From NCBI RefSeq assembly GCF_004359215.1, contig NC_090613.1, forward strand, positions 3,590,897 through 3,636,686: a stretch of 45,790 nucleotides of DNA, given 5' to 3'. The position numbers and the translations under genes were made by a program. Shown piece by piece: positions 32,027-41,565 of the stretch (position 1 is the first letter of the stretch; each line of letters starts with the position of its first letter). Source of the stretch: Bremia lactucae (taxonomy: Eukaryota; Oomycota; Peronosporomycetes; Peronosporales; Peronosporaceae). A model generated the notes under the pieces. It saw only the letters and a program-made list of their open reading frames with translations, was not told the origin of the DNA and did no database searches.

Positions 32027-32658
32027 TTTGTGCAGGCAACAAGTGTTAAAGAGCATATGCTTTTAAAAGGCTTTTTAGCTCTTACAGATCACAGCGCAAT
32101 ACTCAAGAAAGGCATGGAGCGATCTTAGATCGAAGCGGACTTACATTAATATTAATTTAAACGTTGAACAGGTATTAAGAAAAATTAAAATGAGAACTGA
32201 ATTTTATTTAATATTCAAATGTAAATCAACCCTAATATTAACGCTTCCAACTTGGAGGCTGACAAGTGTATTCACACACCCTAAATTTTTTTCTTAAAAA
32301 AAAAATATATATTCGAGAATCGGTATAGTCACATCCGACTTTAATCATCGACCTCCGTATTGATGAGAGTGCAAAGCTTTACTTTCTTAACGACCTGTCG
32401 GTCATCTCTATGCATAATCAACGGTCATCTCCTTAACTGAGGTGGTGGTGATATGGCGCTTAAAAATATCAATTTCTAATTCGACTCAAATCTTGACGAC
32501 TTCACGACAGCACTTGCTGCATTTTCATTGGTCCAAATCAATTGACCAATTCCGTTTTCTAAAAATCAAGTCCTTTATTCTCGAAAGTTCTTCCAGCAGG
32601 ACCAAATGTGACGTCACAATTTACTTCACAAATGTCAAAACAACACGCTTACTCTCCA
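32027..32658. other. Intergenic and promoter region before the DnaJ gene
   Basis: No gene supported. A TCATTGGTCCAAATC sequence near 32527 is loosely Inr-like. A TGACGTCA palindrome (32609-32616) is a CRE-type site by sequence; its use is not shown. Confidence 0.4.
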
Positions 32659-33984
32659 ATGACCCGAATCTTCCCACCAGGGCGGCGGTGGTTAAAGCTG
32701 CTGCTTCTTGTCCTAGTAATGCTCCCCATGGTTCAGGCCATGGATCCTTCCAAGGATTACTACAAGGTCCTCGGCGTAAAGAAAGACGTCTCAGATCGTG
32801 AGCTTAAGAAAGCATACCGAAAGCTTGCGCTACAATACCATCCCGACAAGGCCGAAAATGCCGACGACAAGGAGGCAGCCAAGGAAAAATTTGTTGAAGT
32901 CTCAGAAGCCTACGAAGTGCTATCGGATGCCGAAAAACGCAAAGAATACCAAGACGCACGACAGTATCAAAGTGCTACGGGAGCAGGACAAGCCGGGGGT
33001 TTTGGTGGCCAAAAATCCACCACCGAGGACGATTTGGCTTCATTTACCAAGATGTTTGAAGGCATTTTTGGACATGGATTTGGTACTCAAGGAGGATTTG
33101 GCGGCGGCACTCAGGAGTTTCAATTCGATGGATTCGATGGCTTTGGTAGTACACGACGTAGTATGCCGAGCCATTTGCAGCCACGACAACCAAAGACATT
33201 ATTTGGACCGGATTCGATTGTCAAAACTTTGTCGAAGAAGAAATTTCCAGGCCAAGACGCGCGATACGAGTGGCTCGTGTGGTTTTACGAACTCGACGTG
33301 CCAAGTGCGGAATTTCGTGGCTCGTATGAAAACCTCGCTCGTGATTTGCAGAAAAAAGTGCACGTAGGGGCGGTAAATTGTGATTTGTACCCTAAATTAT
33401 GTCAAACACATCAAATTGATCATTTTCCGACATTTGCATACATTTGGCACGGTCAGTGGACGAAATACAAGGGCGCGCTGGATGAAGCGCAAGTGTATAG
33501 TTTTGCTGTAGATCAGCATATTGCACGATTAAAACGTATGCGCGAGAAGGGAGAACTCGAGATGTTGCATGCCGACAATGAAGCGAAATTGTGTCAAATT
33601 GGCCGCCACGCATCGCCAAAAGCGTCGGCACTCTGTGCCATATTTGTCTTTTCCCATGCGTCGAATGCACGTGAAAACGAGATGAAAATTGCCATGGATG
33701 TTGCTCGAAAGTTTCGCCACTCGACAGGATTGCAAGTTGTTTATGTAGACTGGAAAACGCAATCAACTCAAGTGCGTCAGCTCGTTGAAACAGTCCTTGG
33801 TTCCAGTTATCGCGCGCAAGAGCCTCAATTACTGATCCTACGTACAAGACGCGGAAAGACGCGCGTAGGAATGCATCGCCTTGATGCTGGCTTTACGTCA
33901 AACGCACTCTCAAGTACAATGGAGCGAGCAGTCGGAGGCGACTTGGCGTTGTTTAACGTGAATACGCTCGTGCATTTCCGTTAA
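32659..33984 (+). CDS. ER-type DnaJ (Hsp40) with thioredoxin-like domain
   Basis: From the ATG at 32659 the protein has 441 residues. Residues 1-27 form a secretory signal or signal anchor ([19 protein letters not shown]). The J domain follows immediately (about 33-98), with HPD at 61-63 to stimulate an Hsp70, presumably the ER BiP. A Gly/Phe-rich linker covers about 105-160. A thioredoxin-like fold starts near 200 ([30 protein letters not shown]), but its CxxC redox pair is replaced ([12 protein letters not shown]). A second, less clear thioredoxin-like part ends the protein. No KDEL-type tail. An upstream in-frame ATG at 32632 would add nine residues before the same signal; 32659 gives the more usual signal length. 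Closest in layout to DNAJC10/DNAJC16-like chaperones. Role: ER protein folding or degradation without oxidoreductase activity (inferred). Confidence 0.88.
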   Translation: MTRIFPPGRRWLKLLLLVLVMLPMVQAMDPSKDYYKVLGVKKDVSDRELKKAYRKLALQYHPDKAENADDKEAAKEKFVEVSEAYEVLSDAEKRKEYQDARQYQSATGAGQAGGFGGQKSTTEDDLASFTKMFEGIFGHGFGTQGGFGGGTQEFQFDGFDGFGSTRRSMPSHLQPRQPKTLFGPDSIVKTLSKKKFPGQDARYEWLVWFYELDVPSAEFRGSYENLARDLQKKVHVGAVNCDLYPKLCQTHQIDHFPTFAYIWHGQWTKYKGALDEAQVYSFAVDQHIARLKRMREKGELEMLHADNEAKLCQIGRHASPKASALCAIFVFSHASNARENEMKIAMDVARKFRHSTGLQVVYVDWKTQSTQVRQLVETVLGSSYRAQEPQLLILRTRRGKTRVGMHRLDAGFTSNALSSTMERAVGGDLALFNVNTLVHFR

Positions 33985-34578
33985 GGGTCTATGTGTCGTA
34001 GTTGGTAGGACTTTTTAGAGGTGCCTATTGCTTGAAACAATACTATAAAGCCATTTGTATAGAGGGTCGAAAACTGTACGACGCAACGCCATCGTTCCTG
34101 TAAAGAACAACGTCTGGATCACGTCGTCTGGACAGAAGGCTTGCGTCTCGCGATCGGACTTTACCGGCCTTCTCTCCGCATGTTAAGACATCGTTGATTC
34201 GAGTGCGGAACGGCAACTTCGTTTCAGTGACGCTTTTTTTATTTCTGACTCGAACGAGGTATTTCTAACGTTTGAAAATGAAATGAGGGCGTCTTTCTAA
34301 GTACAAGTCATATCGTGGCCGGTTTGTCTGTTTTCTGTACTTGCAGTGCTTTTGTGAATGGACTGACTCTTCTTCGTCAACCTCGCACGTTGCATACAAA
34401 TCCGTGGACAAAGTGCCAGTACAACTGTATGTGGACGTCCCTGTGTTGTTGCATATCCTTTCATAAACGTTTCAAACCATTTCTTTGAACACGTGCCTAA
34501 CTACAATAAACAGCTTTTGAAACACTTTACGAACATCGCCGTCTTTAGAAATACTTTGCAACTATTTGACGCACGCGC
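33985..34578. other. Spacer between the DnaJ and PX genes
   Basis: No gene seen. TTCAAACCATTTCTTTG at about 34467 resembles the oomycete Inr-FPR core promoter and lies about 110 bp before the PX start. Confidence 0.4.
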
Positions 34579-36606
34579 ATGAGTAAGCTCGTGGTCTCTA
34601 TCGGCCACGCCGAGTTTACGGCCAATCGAGATGTGTTGTACGTCATTAAAGTGCAGCAGGATGAAGACGAGTGGGAGGTCCGTCGCACGTACTCGGACTT
34701 TCGAAAGCTACGAGACGACGTCCAACGCACGATGAAGGACGCCCGTGCACACATTCTGGACGATAGTTGCTCGAATGAATTCGCACTTGGGCTGCAAGAA
34801 TTAGTCTTTCCTTCCAAGCGGCTTTTTGGAAGCAAGAAGGACCACGTGGTGAAAGAGCGAGCGGTTGAGCTCTATCGCTTTCTTATTAAACTCCTCTTTC
34901 TGACGCACAAGTACCGAAAAGCCCAAAAAACACGGTACGAACAGTACATGCATGCTCTTCCAAACCATCAAAAAGAAGCCTTTGCAGCGCTTCAGAATCG
35001 ATCGCAAGCCAGTATTAGCGTCTTTTACCAGCTTCGAGACTTTTTAAAGCCTCATTCCAGTCCTTCCGATGGATTGGTACATTCAGGGGACCTTCCGAAA
35101 TCGGATTTAAGCGGACAAGGAGACAGTGACCATTTTCGGCTTATTCGAGAGAGTCGGATGTTGGCCATGACAACTTCGAGTCCAAAGGAACCGAAACTAG
35201 TGCCACATAAAAGTGCTAATCACGTACTTGGACCGACTCGTAAAGAATCACGCACGTGTTTGCCGCAGACGAAAGAAGAGACACACGAAATGGCGCATCG
35301 AACAAAGAATCACACGACAATCCCATATCGTTCTAAAAAAACGACCACTATACTGAAAAGTACACCTGTTAATGAGCCACCGAAACCGCGTCATTATTCG
35401 ACCCCGGATGGTACAACTGTCGCGTCTCAGCGTCGGAATGCGCGAGCAAAGACGTCTGTTACTGCACCAAGAACTGTAGCATCGTCTTCGTTTGATGAAC
35501 CGGAGCCAGAGCACGAAAAAGCATTGAAACCGCCATTTTCGACGTCGTCATCCACGTTGTCGAATAAAGAAAGAAACGTTTCGAATCAAACATTTTCAAC
35601 ACGTTTTTCAAAAAGTTCGAAACGTGACAGCTTGGATCAAAGTCAGCGAAAATCGTCACAAACATCGAAACCTTTACTGGATCCAACGTCGTTTTCTCTT
35701 TCCATTCTAGACAAGAAGCGTTTTTCTCGCACCAAACGAAAAGCCAAGACCGTATTGACGACTTCTTTAACGGAATCCGAACGTCTATCGCGCATGAGTT
35801 CGGCGTTAAAAGCGCAAGCAATTTCCATTTCGGCCCAACGGGAATTGGAAAAACATTTGAACGAGTATAGTGCGATTATGGTCTTGCGGTACGTGGATCG
35901 ATTTATTAATCGAGCCGTCATGAAAGCTCCTGGATGCTATCGTGTGGATACGTCGGATCGATTGGTGATTGATGCCCAACGTTTTCTTCATGAACTCGAA
36001 GACACGTTTACGGATTTGCCACCGACTTTTGGCACGCTTTTTCAAATTGGGACGTTGAAACACGATGACGAGTGGGGGATTCCGTCTGCGTTAAATCAAT
36101 ACGTGCAGCTCAAATGGGATTCTTTTCAAGCGATGAATAGCAGTCGATTTAGTTACGAGAATGATCAAAGCAGTGTTGCCGATCATACGTCGGATTCCGA
36201 GGATTCCGAGTACGAGTATGAAGAAGTCAGTACTAGTGGCTATTTGTCAACGCCAAAACATCATTTTTCGACGGATGAAGAATCCATGCTGCAAGAAATG
36301 ATTGCGAATGGTACGGCAGGAAGGGAACAGATGCTACGATTACGACGTCAAACGAATGAACAAGGCTGGCATCGACGTCAAGCTCCGATTTCCAAGTCCC
36401 ATTGTGTGGTGGAAGAAGCCTCGTCCTCGGGTTCGGACGACGACCGAGAATGTTTTAAAAACCCGTTAGAAAAGCGTCGATCGAAGCGCGTGGAGGCGAA
36501 ACGGAGCGTCTCGTGTGTGGTGGAGAAGTATCAACAAGAACAGAATGCGAGACGAAAGGATCGTCTTAGTCAATTTGGCAGTCAAAGCATCGGGGGGTTT
36601 GTGTGA
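34579..36606 (+). CDS. PX-domain protein with long disordered middle
   Basis: 675 residues, single exon. Residues 5-135 are a phox-homology domain: RRTYSDF at 35-41 is the phosphoinositide-contact motif, LVFPSKRLFG is the proline-containing loop, and VKERAVELYRFLIKLLF the last helix. Binding to PI3P on endosomes is the family expectation. Residues about 165-420 are polar, Ser/Thr/Lys/Arg-rich and probably unstructured. About 430-520 form a folded-looking block (MVLRYVDRFINRAVMKAPGC to ALNQYVQLKWDSF) that I do not recognise. The tail is acidic (SEDSEYEYEEVS), then basic. The gene ends 145 bp from the convergent MBOAT gene. No enzymatic motif, so a sorting or adaptor role is likeliest. Confidence 0.85.
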   Translation: MSKLVVSIGHAEFTANRDVLYVIKVQQDEDEWEVRRTYSDFRKLRDDVQRTMKDARAHILDDSCSNEFALGLQELVFPSKRLFGSKKDHVVKERAVELYRFLIKLLFLTHKYRKAQKTRYEQYMHALPNHQKEAFAALQNRSQASISVFYQLRDFLKPHSSPSDGLVHSGDLPKSDLSGQGDSDHFRLIRESRMLAMTTSSPKEPKLVPHKSANHVLGPTRKESRTCLPQTKEETHEMAHRTKNHTTIPYRSKKTTTILKSTPVNEPPKPRHYSTPDGTTVASQRRNARAKTSVTAPRTVASSSFDEPEPEHEKALKPPFSTSSSTLSNKERNVSNQTFSTRFSKSSKRDSLDQSQRKSSQTSKPLLDPTSFSLSILDKKRFSRTKRKAKTVLTTSLTESERLSRMSSALKAQAISISAQRELEKHLNEYSAIMVLRYVDRFINRAVMKAPGCYRVDTSDRLVIDAQRFLHELEDTFTDLPPTFGTLFQIGTLKHDDEWGIPSALNQYVQLKWDSFQAMNSSRFSYENDQSSVADHTSDSEDSEYEYEEVSTSGYLSTPKHHFSTDEESMLQEMIANGTAGREQMLRLRRQTNEQGWHRRQAPISKSHCVVEEASSSGSDDDRECFKNPLEKRRSKRVEAKRSVSCVVEKYQQEQNARRKDRLSQFGSQSIGGFV

Positions 36607-36751
36607 ATCCCTTAATGTTAATGCATTGCCACTTGTCGTGAAATGATTGCTTTTTTTTGGTTTCTATATGTTATTCTCGGCAGAAAAGAAAAAACCAATC
36701 GTTTTTATTTGTGTTCTTATAGTGGATCTTTTGTCATACCAATTTTTGTTT
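36607..36751. terminator. Shared 3' region between convergent PX and MBOAT genes
   Basis: Only 145 bp separate the two stop codons, so both transcripts must end, and possibly overlap, here. A T8 tract is present at 36651-36658; no canonical AATAAA on the plus strand. Confidence 0.35.
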
Positions 36752-38185
36752 TTATGAAACGCGAATCTTTTTAATTGGCACAAACGTAAGCAACAGGTAA
36801 CACAGCCCCAGTCCAACGTGACCAGCAAAATGCATGGAGCGAAACCCTGCAACCGCATCTTCCCACGACAAGACGACGAACGAGACGGCCAAATAATTGA
36901 CAATAATGGCCGTCGAGACTACACCGACAACATCGTAAAGCGGTTTCATCAAGCTGTCAACCATATACGGACGCACGTGTCGTCTCGCTAAGCGATTCAC
37001 GGATGTTGCGAGTGGCATTGTGAGAAAGAAAAGATAGTATCCTGGATAAAACCCATGCCAAAGAGCCGCGACGAGATATGTCGCGAGCAATGAATTGCCT
37101 GTACGGGTGTAGGCATAGCGTTCAAGCCAATTTTGCGTGCCCTTGTTCCAGGCCCTTGAAATCTCACGCACGTTCGCACCGAGTTCAAAGCCTACGATAT
37201 CGACATTACTGACGCCGTCCCACCCAATGGGCTGATTCTGTTCATTAAAGCCTTGAAATCCAATGCCGGATAGCACCGTGGCTCCTTCCGCCAATTTCCA
37301 CGCCACGTAGTACTTGGTTCGCGTCAAGAAGAGCGCAAGAAAGAGTCGTCCCCATTTCGTTCCTATTGACTGCTGTTGATCATTTAAAATGTCGTTTAAA
37401 TTGATTAAATTACCACATTGGACGAAAAGGCCCATGAGCCCTAACCCCACCATTAATTTTGACAGGGCCGCGCGAACAGGTGACACTTGACGTCGGACAT
37501 TGTTGTTGTCCATCAATCGAGTTTCGTAAATTGCGTCGTGATATTCTTTATATTCGAACGCTGGTCCAGCTACAAAGGTTGTGAAACAGTAGACAAAGCC
37601 TAGAAATTCCACCAAAGACGGAATCTCGGGAATCGCGAGCTGTTTGCGTGATTGTTTCACTTTTTTTGTATGGTCCGAGTCACCGTCTTGTATTGTAGTG
37701 GCACTCGGTACGACGCCATCGTGGTAATTAAAAGCAAAGCTTGTGAGCTTAATGAGTAGCAGCATTTGACTCGCTGTGGAGTCCATACTCCAGCCCATAT
37801 AGTTAACTCGCATGCGATGAAAGTGTAACATTGCTACAAAGAGCATATTGGCGACAAACACAATAAATGGTGCGTGCTTGGGTGGTAGGATACAGACTAA
37901 AGTGTACGTAATTAATGACGAGAAAAGCGAATGTAGCCATCCGGTACCGTAGACGAATTGGGCAATACTTACGCCAGCACAAATGTGCAGCCAGTGCTTG
38001 GCGGCAACAAATGGCAACTTACGCACGACAATTGCTAATGGGTACACGGCTAATAGGCATGAGACGCAGCGTAGTTGATCCACGGGAATGCCTACAATTG
38101 TGGCGAGTTGTGTCAATTGGTAATTGATCATCGTGAATTGGAGCGGTGTGGCTGCATTGGTTAGCAACGAGACAAGCTGATTCAT
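36752..38185 (-). CDS. MBOAT lysophospholipid acyltransferase, intronless paralogue
   Basis: 477 residues from the ATG at 38185. The open frame extends further upstream but begins only with TTG, and this ATG aligns with the start of the paralogue at 38859. About nine to eleven hydrophobic segments. MBOAT signature: WNKGTQNWLERYAYTRT (Asn347) and catalytic His377 in ALWHGFYPGYYLFF. NYMGWSMDSTASQMLLLIKL is the membrane-bound LPLAT motif seen in LPCAT3/ALE1/MBOAT1-2 enzymes, which transfer an acyl chain from acyl-CoA to a lysophospholipid in the ER (Lands cycle). C-terminus PIKKIRVS has lysines but not a strict KKxx. No intron, unlike its partner. The headgroup preference cannot be told from sequence. 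Confidence 0.9.
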   Translation of the reverse strand: MNQLVSLLTNAATPLQFTMINYQLTQLATIVGIPVDQLRCVSCLLAVYPLAIVVRKLPFVAAKHWLHICAGVSIAQFVYGTGWLHSLFSSLITYTLVCILPPKHAPFIVFVANMLFVAMLHFHRMRVNYMGWSMDSTASQMLLLIKLTSFAFNYHDGVVPSATTIQDGDSDHTKKVKQSRKQLAIPEIPSLVEFLGFVYCFTTFVAGPAFEYKEYHDAIYETRLMDNNNVRRQVSPVRAALSKLMVGLGLMGLFVQCGNLINLNDILNDQQQSIGTKWGRLFLALFLTRTKYYVAWKLAEGATVLSGIGFQGFNEQNQPIGWDGVSNVDIVGFELGANVREISRAWNKGTQNWLERYAYTRTGNSLLATYLVAALWHGFYPGYYLFFLTMPLATSVNRLARRHVRPYMVDSLMKPLYDVVGVVSTAIIVNYLAVSFVVLSWEDAVAGFRSMHFAGHVGLGLCYLLLTFVPIKKIRVS

Positions 38186-38858
38186 ACGATCTGGATTCGA
38201 TGAAGCCGAATGAGGAATGAAAGGCTGCGGTGATGACAAGGACGTTGCAAAAGGTATGTCATGGGCAACTTTGGCCGATGACGCTTGTGGGCGATGATTC
38301 CGTTTGAAAGGTTTTTAAGAATACCATCTGATCTTATGCGAAAGCATGGTTGGAGCCATTATTATTCAAGACACGACCATGTCACATAAAATAAGTTACT
38401 GCCACGCTCGACTCGCAGAAATAGTTACGACACTCTCTTCGACGCTTGGCTGCAATTGAGAATTGTGACGATCACTACAAGCATTGCCACCAAGTTTCTT
38501 AATAAATTAAACACAGAGGATGCCTGTGATACGGGGACGTCTACAGGATAGCGCTGCGTACAAGCGCTGGACAGCGAATGACGTAGCTCGATCGGCGGGT
38601 TGATGTAACGTGTACATAGATTTACTTAGAAGTTTATTAATTTTAGAGACTTCTTCAAGTAGTATCAAATATACATATACGGAAATGATTTTAAAAGACG
38701 CTGTTCCCAATTTGTCGATTTAGCAGATCAATTTAACTATTCTTCCATATCAATTTGGTCCAGTATGTAATTAATTGGGTACTAGATTTGTTTAGATTAT
38801 TGCCCAGCCATTTATCCATAAAAGATCATTTCGCCATTCAATTCCCACCCCTGACGCC
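38186..38858. promoter_or_regulatory. Shared bidirectional promoter between the MBOAT paralogues
   Basis: 673 bp lie between two divergent start codons, so regulatory signals for both genes must lie here. No other gene is supported. Whether they are co-expressed is inference. Confidence 0.6.
38824..38844 (+). promoter_or_regulatory. Inr-FPR-like core promoter of the spliced MBOAT gene
   Basis: GATCATTTCGCCATTCAATT fits the oomycete core promoter (TCAYTYY initiator followed by a CAWTTT-like flanking region) and ends 14 bp before the ATG at 38859, which implies a very short 5' leader, as is common in oomycetes. Confidence 0.6.
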
Positions 38859-40532
38859 ATGGACTCCGTCGTGGCTATTTTGGGGCGCTTGCAACCATAC
38901 GCGGAGCTTGCCACTCCCTTCAAATTCAGCTATCTCCATGGTCAAGTGGACCAACTTTCCGCGTCAATTGGCCTCGGGACGGACCAGCTCTGCTACGTGC
39001 TATGCCTCTTTGCCGCATACCCATTAGCTGTCGTCTACAAGCTGTTGCCCAATGGAAGTCTCAAGCACATTTTTGACATTCTACTAGGTGTGTGTATGGC
39101 TCAATTTGTCCTTAGTTCAGGATGGGTACATTCATTTATCGCAAGTTCGGTGACGTATGTCCTCGTCAAGTTTGGCCCACCTCACTACGCCCCCGGCATC
39201 GTGTTTCTCTTCAACATGCTGTACATATCTAGTTCCCATATCTATCGTCTATATGTGGACTATATGGGCTGGACGTTGGATTTCACAGGGCCACAGATGC
39301 TTCTAGTGCTTAAACTCACAAGTTTTGCCTACAATTACTACGATGGTGTCGTGGATCAAACATTTCAGAACAAAGGTAGCCATCTATCAGCTGACAAAAA
39401 ACGCGTCTACGCAAGCCGTCAGAAGCTTGCAATTTACGAAATTCCAACGCCCCTTGAATTCTTTGGCTACGTCTACAGCTTTACAACGTTTCTTGCTGGT
39501 CCCGCATTCGAAATTCGCGAGTACCTCGACGTCACGAGTGGCCGCAAATTCCAATTGAATGGCAAAATGAAGCAGCCATCAAGTGTCTTGGCTGCCTTTT
39601 CGAAATTAGTAGTCGGATCGTGTTTAATGGCTGCTTTTGCCATGTATGCACCAATGTACCCACTTTCGAATTTGCACGACCCTCAAATTGCAGCGTTGCC
39701 ACTTTTTGCTCAAATGCGAGAATTATATATTACGCTGATATTTTGCAAAGTCAAGTATTATTCCGCGTGGAAGGTACGTAATTTACACGAGACCTGTCGT
39801 TCACGATGTTAAGTAGCTCATGCTTCAACTAGGTTGCCGAAGGTTCGACGGTGCTGTGCGGCTTTGGATTCGAAGGTTTTCATGAGGACGGAACCAGTCG
39901 TGGCTGGAATGGTGTGAGTAATATGGATATTCTCGGCTTTGAGTTCTCGCAAAGTATTCGGGCGGCTTCGCGGGCTTGGAACAAGGGTACACAGAATTGG
40001 CTCGAGCGTTATGTCTACACGCGCACGGGCAATTCACTCGTTGCAACCTACTTTATCTCGGCTTTCTGGCATGGGTTCTATCCAGGCTATTATTTCTTTT
40101 TCATGAGCTGTACGTTTTTTGATTGGCGCAAATAAGTAGCATTGTGTCAAGTTGATGGTGTCGACACTTAATATGGTGTGGTGTACAGTGCCACTGGCAA
40201 CAGCAGTGAACCGTTTGGCGTTCAAGCGTCTTCGCCCGCGCTTTATTGAGGCAGATGGATCCTTTGGATGGAAAAAGAAAATTTATGATTTGCTTGGCTT
40301 TTTGGTCACACTTGTTGCCATGCATTACTTTGTGATGCCATTTCAAGTATGGGTACAGTTGTTTTGGAATATTGGGACCATTTGACTGATTTGTTTTTTC
40401 CAGGCTATGTCGTGGGAAAATTCGCTCGCGTCGTTAAAGAATGTGTACTTTGTAGGCCACATTGCAGCCGTCGTGCTGTATCTCGTGTTTTCGTGCATTC
40501 CAGTGCCAAAGCTCAAGAAAAAATCCGAGTAG
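38859..40532 (+). CDS. MBOAT lysophospholipid acyltransferase, three-intron paralogue
   Basis: Exons 38859-39773, 39833-40109, 40189-40346 and 40404-40532 join to a 492-residue protein; introns of 59, 79 and 57 bp have GT (GTACGT, GTACGT, GTATGG) and AG ends, in phases 0, 1 and 0. The model is fixed by alignment to the paralogue: AWK-VAEGSTVL matches AWKLAEGATVL, FFMS-LPLATAVNRL matches FFLTMPLATSVNRL, and PFQ-AMSWENSL matches the SWEDA block. Catalytic motifs: WNKGTQNW with Asn355, and FWHGFYPGYY with His385. YMGWTLDFTGPQMLLVLKL is the LPLAT motif. The C-terminus ...KKSE is a KKxx ER-retrieval signal. Predicted role: phospholipid remodelling at the ER. Unspliced, the first frame would stop at 39812. 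Confidence 0.92.
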
Positions 40533-41300
40533 ACGATACGTTTATTGCCTTGATCAAATGGTTTTACACTCGTAGCTACATTTATAGGTAAAGATAAATA
40601 TCTTGAATAGAATGATGCAACTTTTTTTTGCTGTTTTGTCATCAGTAGATTTGTCTATTTTAGACAGAATTAATATGAGATGTAATTTAAAGTGGCAATC
40701 AGAAATGTAATTGCAAGAATTTGACCCACGTACAAAGTTTCGTATTTTAAAGAATTTCATATTTTATTTTCGTCCTATGAGATCTTGCAATTCGGCAATA
40801 ATATTCTCCAATTTGCCAGCACCGTTTTTTTGACAATTCTGCCAAGTCCTCGCGCAAGAAAATGCTAATTGAATGTGTGCTAGTTTATATAATTCTCGGG
40901 AGAAAGCCTTATTTCCTCTTTGCGAAACACAATATCGTTCGCTTCTTAGATGCCAAAAGAAATCAGATAATTTGTAAATTTGTAATTAACACTCTGTTTT
41001 CTTATAGAAATTACAATTGGATGCATGATTGATCTGCTCGCTTAGTTGTAGACTAGGCGAGTAGAAGACCAATTCGAAGACTTACAATCATAGGTTGTCG
41101 CCAAGGCAATCAATGCGCGCACGGCTCTGCTGGTTGAATGTTCGACAACGGCTACTGGAACTATCCAGAAGTAGACTGTAATGGGGCATACATCAGTTGG
41201 AGAATCTTTGCTGTAGTACATTTACTTTATGGGTAAAATACCTTTTTATCCTATTCTAAAATAATTAATAACTTAAATCCCATTTATTACGGGAAACAAA
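40533..41300. other. AT-rich intergenic region
   Basis: No gene, tRNA or repeat array recognised. Confidence 0.45.
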
Positions 41301-41565
41301 TGTGGTCGCCGCCAGATAAAAATCTGGCGGCCGTAATCTATATTTAGATTAGCTAAAGTAAGGTTTTAAATTTAAATAATGAAATAAACGAGTTCCCCTC
41401 TTGATCATAAAGCGTTAAGTGCCTTCCTAAGGCTTGCGCAGTGATCTGTAAGAGATAGAAGCCTTTCTAAGGTATATACTCTTGGGCACCAGTTGCCACT
41501 TGGTTCTACGAACCCCTGAATCCCTTGAGCTAGGACTCATTCAGCTTTAATTGCTTGTACGCACA
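41301..41565. repeat. Possible copia-type LTR remnant
   Basis: Begins TGTGGTCGCC and ends GCACA, with the GCCGCCAGAT-AAAA-ATCTGGCGGC hairpin near its start. It stops exactly where family B integrase homology begins. TG...CA ends and the abrupt junction fit an LTR, but no second copy or pol is attached, so the call is weak. Confidence 0.35.

Noticed and set aside
32608..32658. Longer N-terminus for the DnaJ protein
   Set aside because: The frame opens with GTG; the ATG at 32659 (or 32632) gives a normal signal sequence.
38186..38239. Longer N-terminus for the minus-strand MBOAT protein
   Set aside because: The longer frame has only a TTG start; the ATG at 38185 aligns with the paralogue's start.
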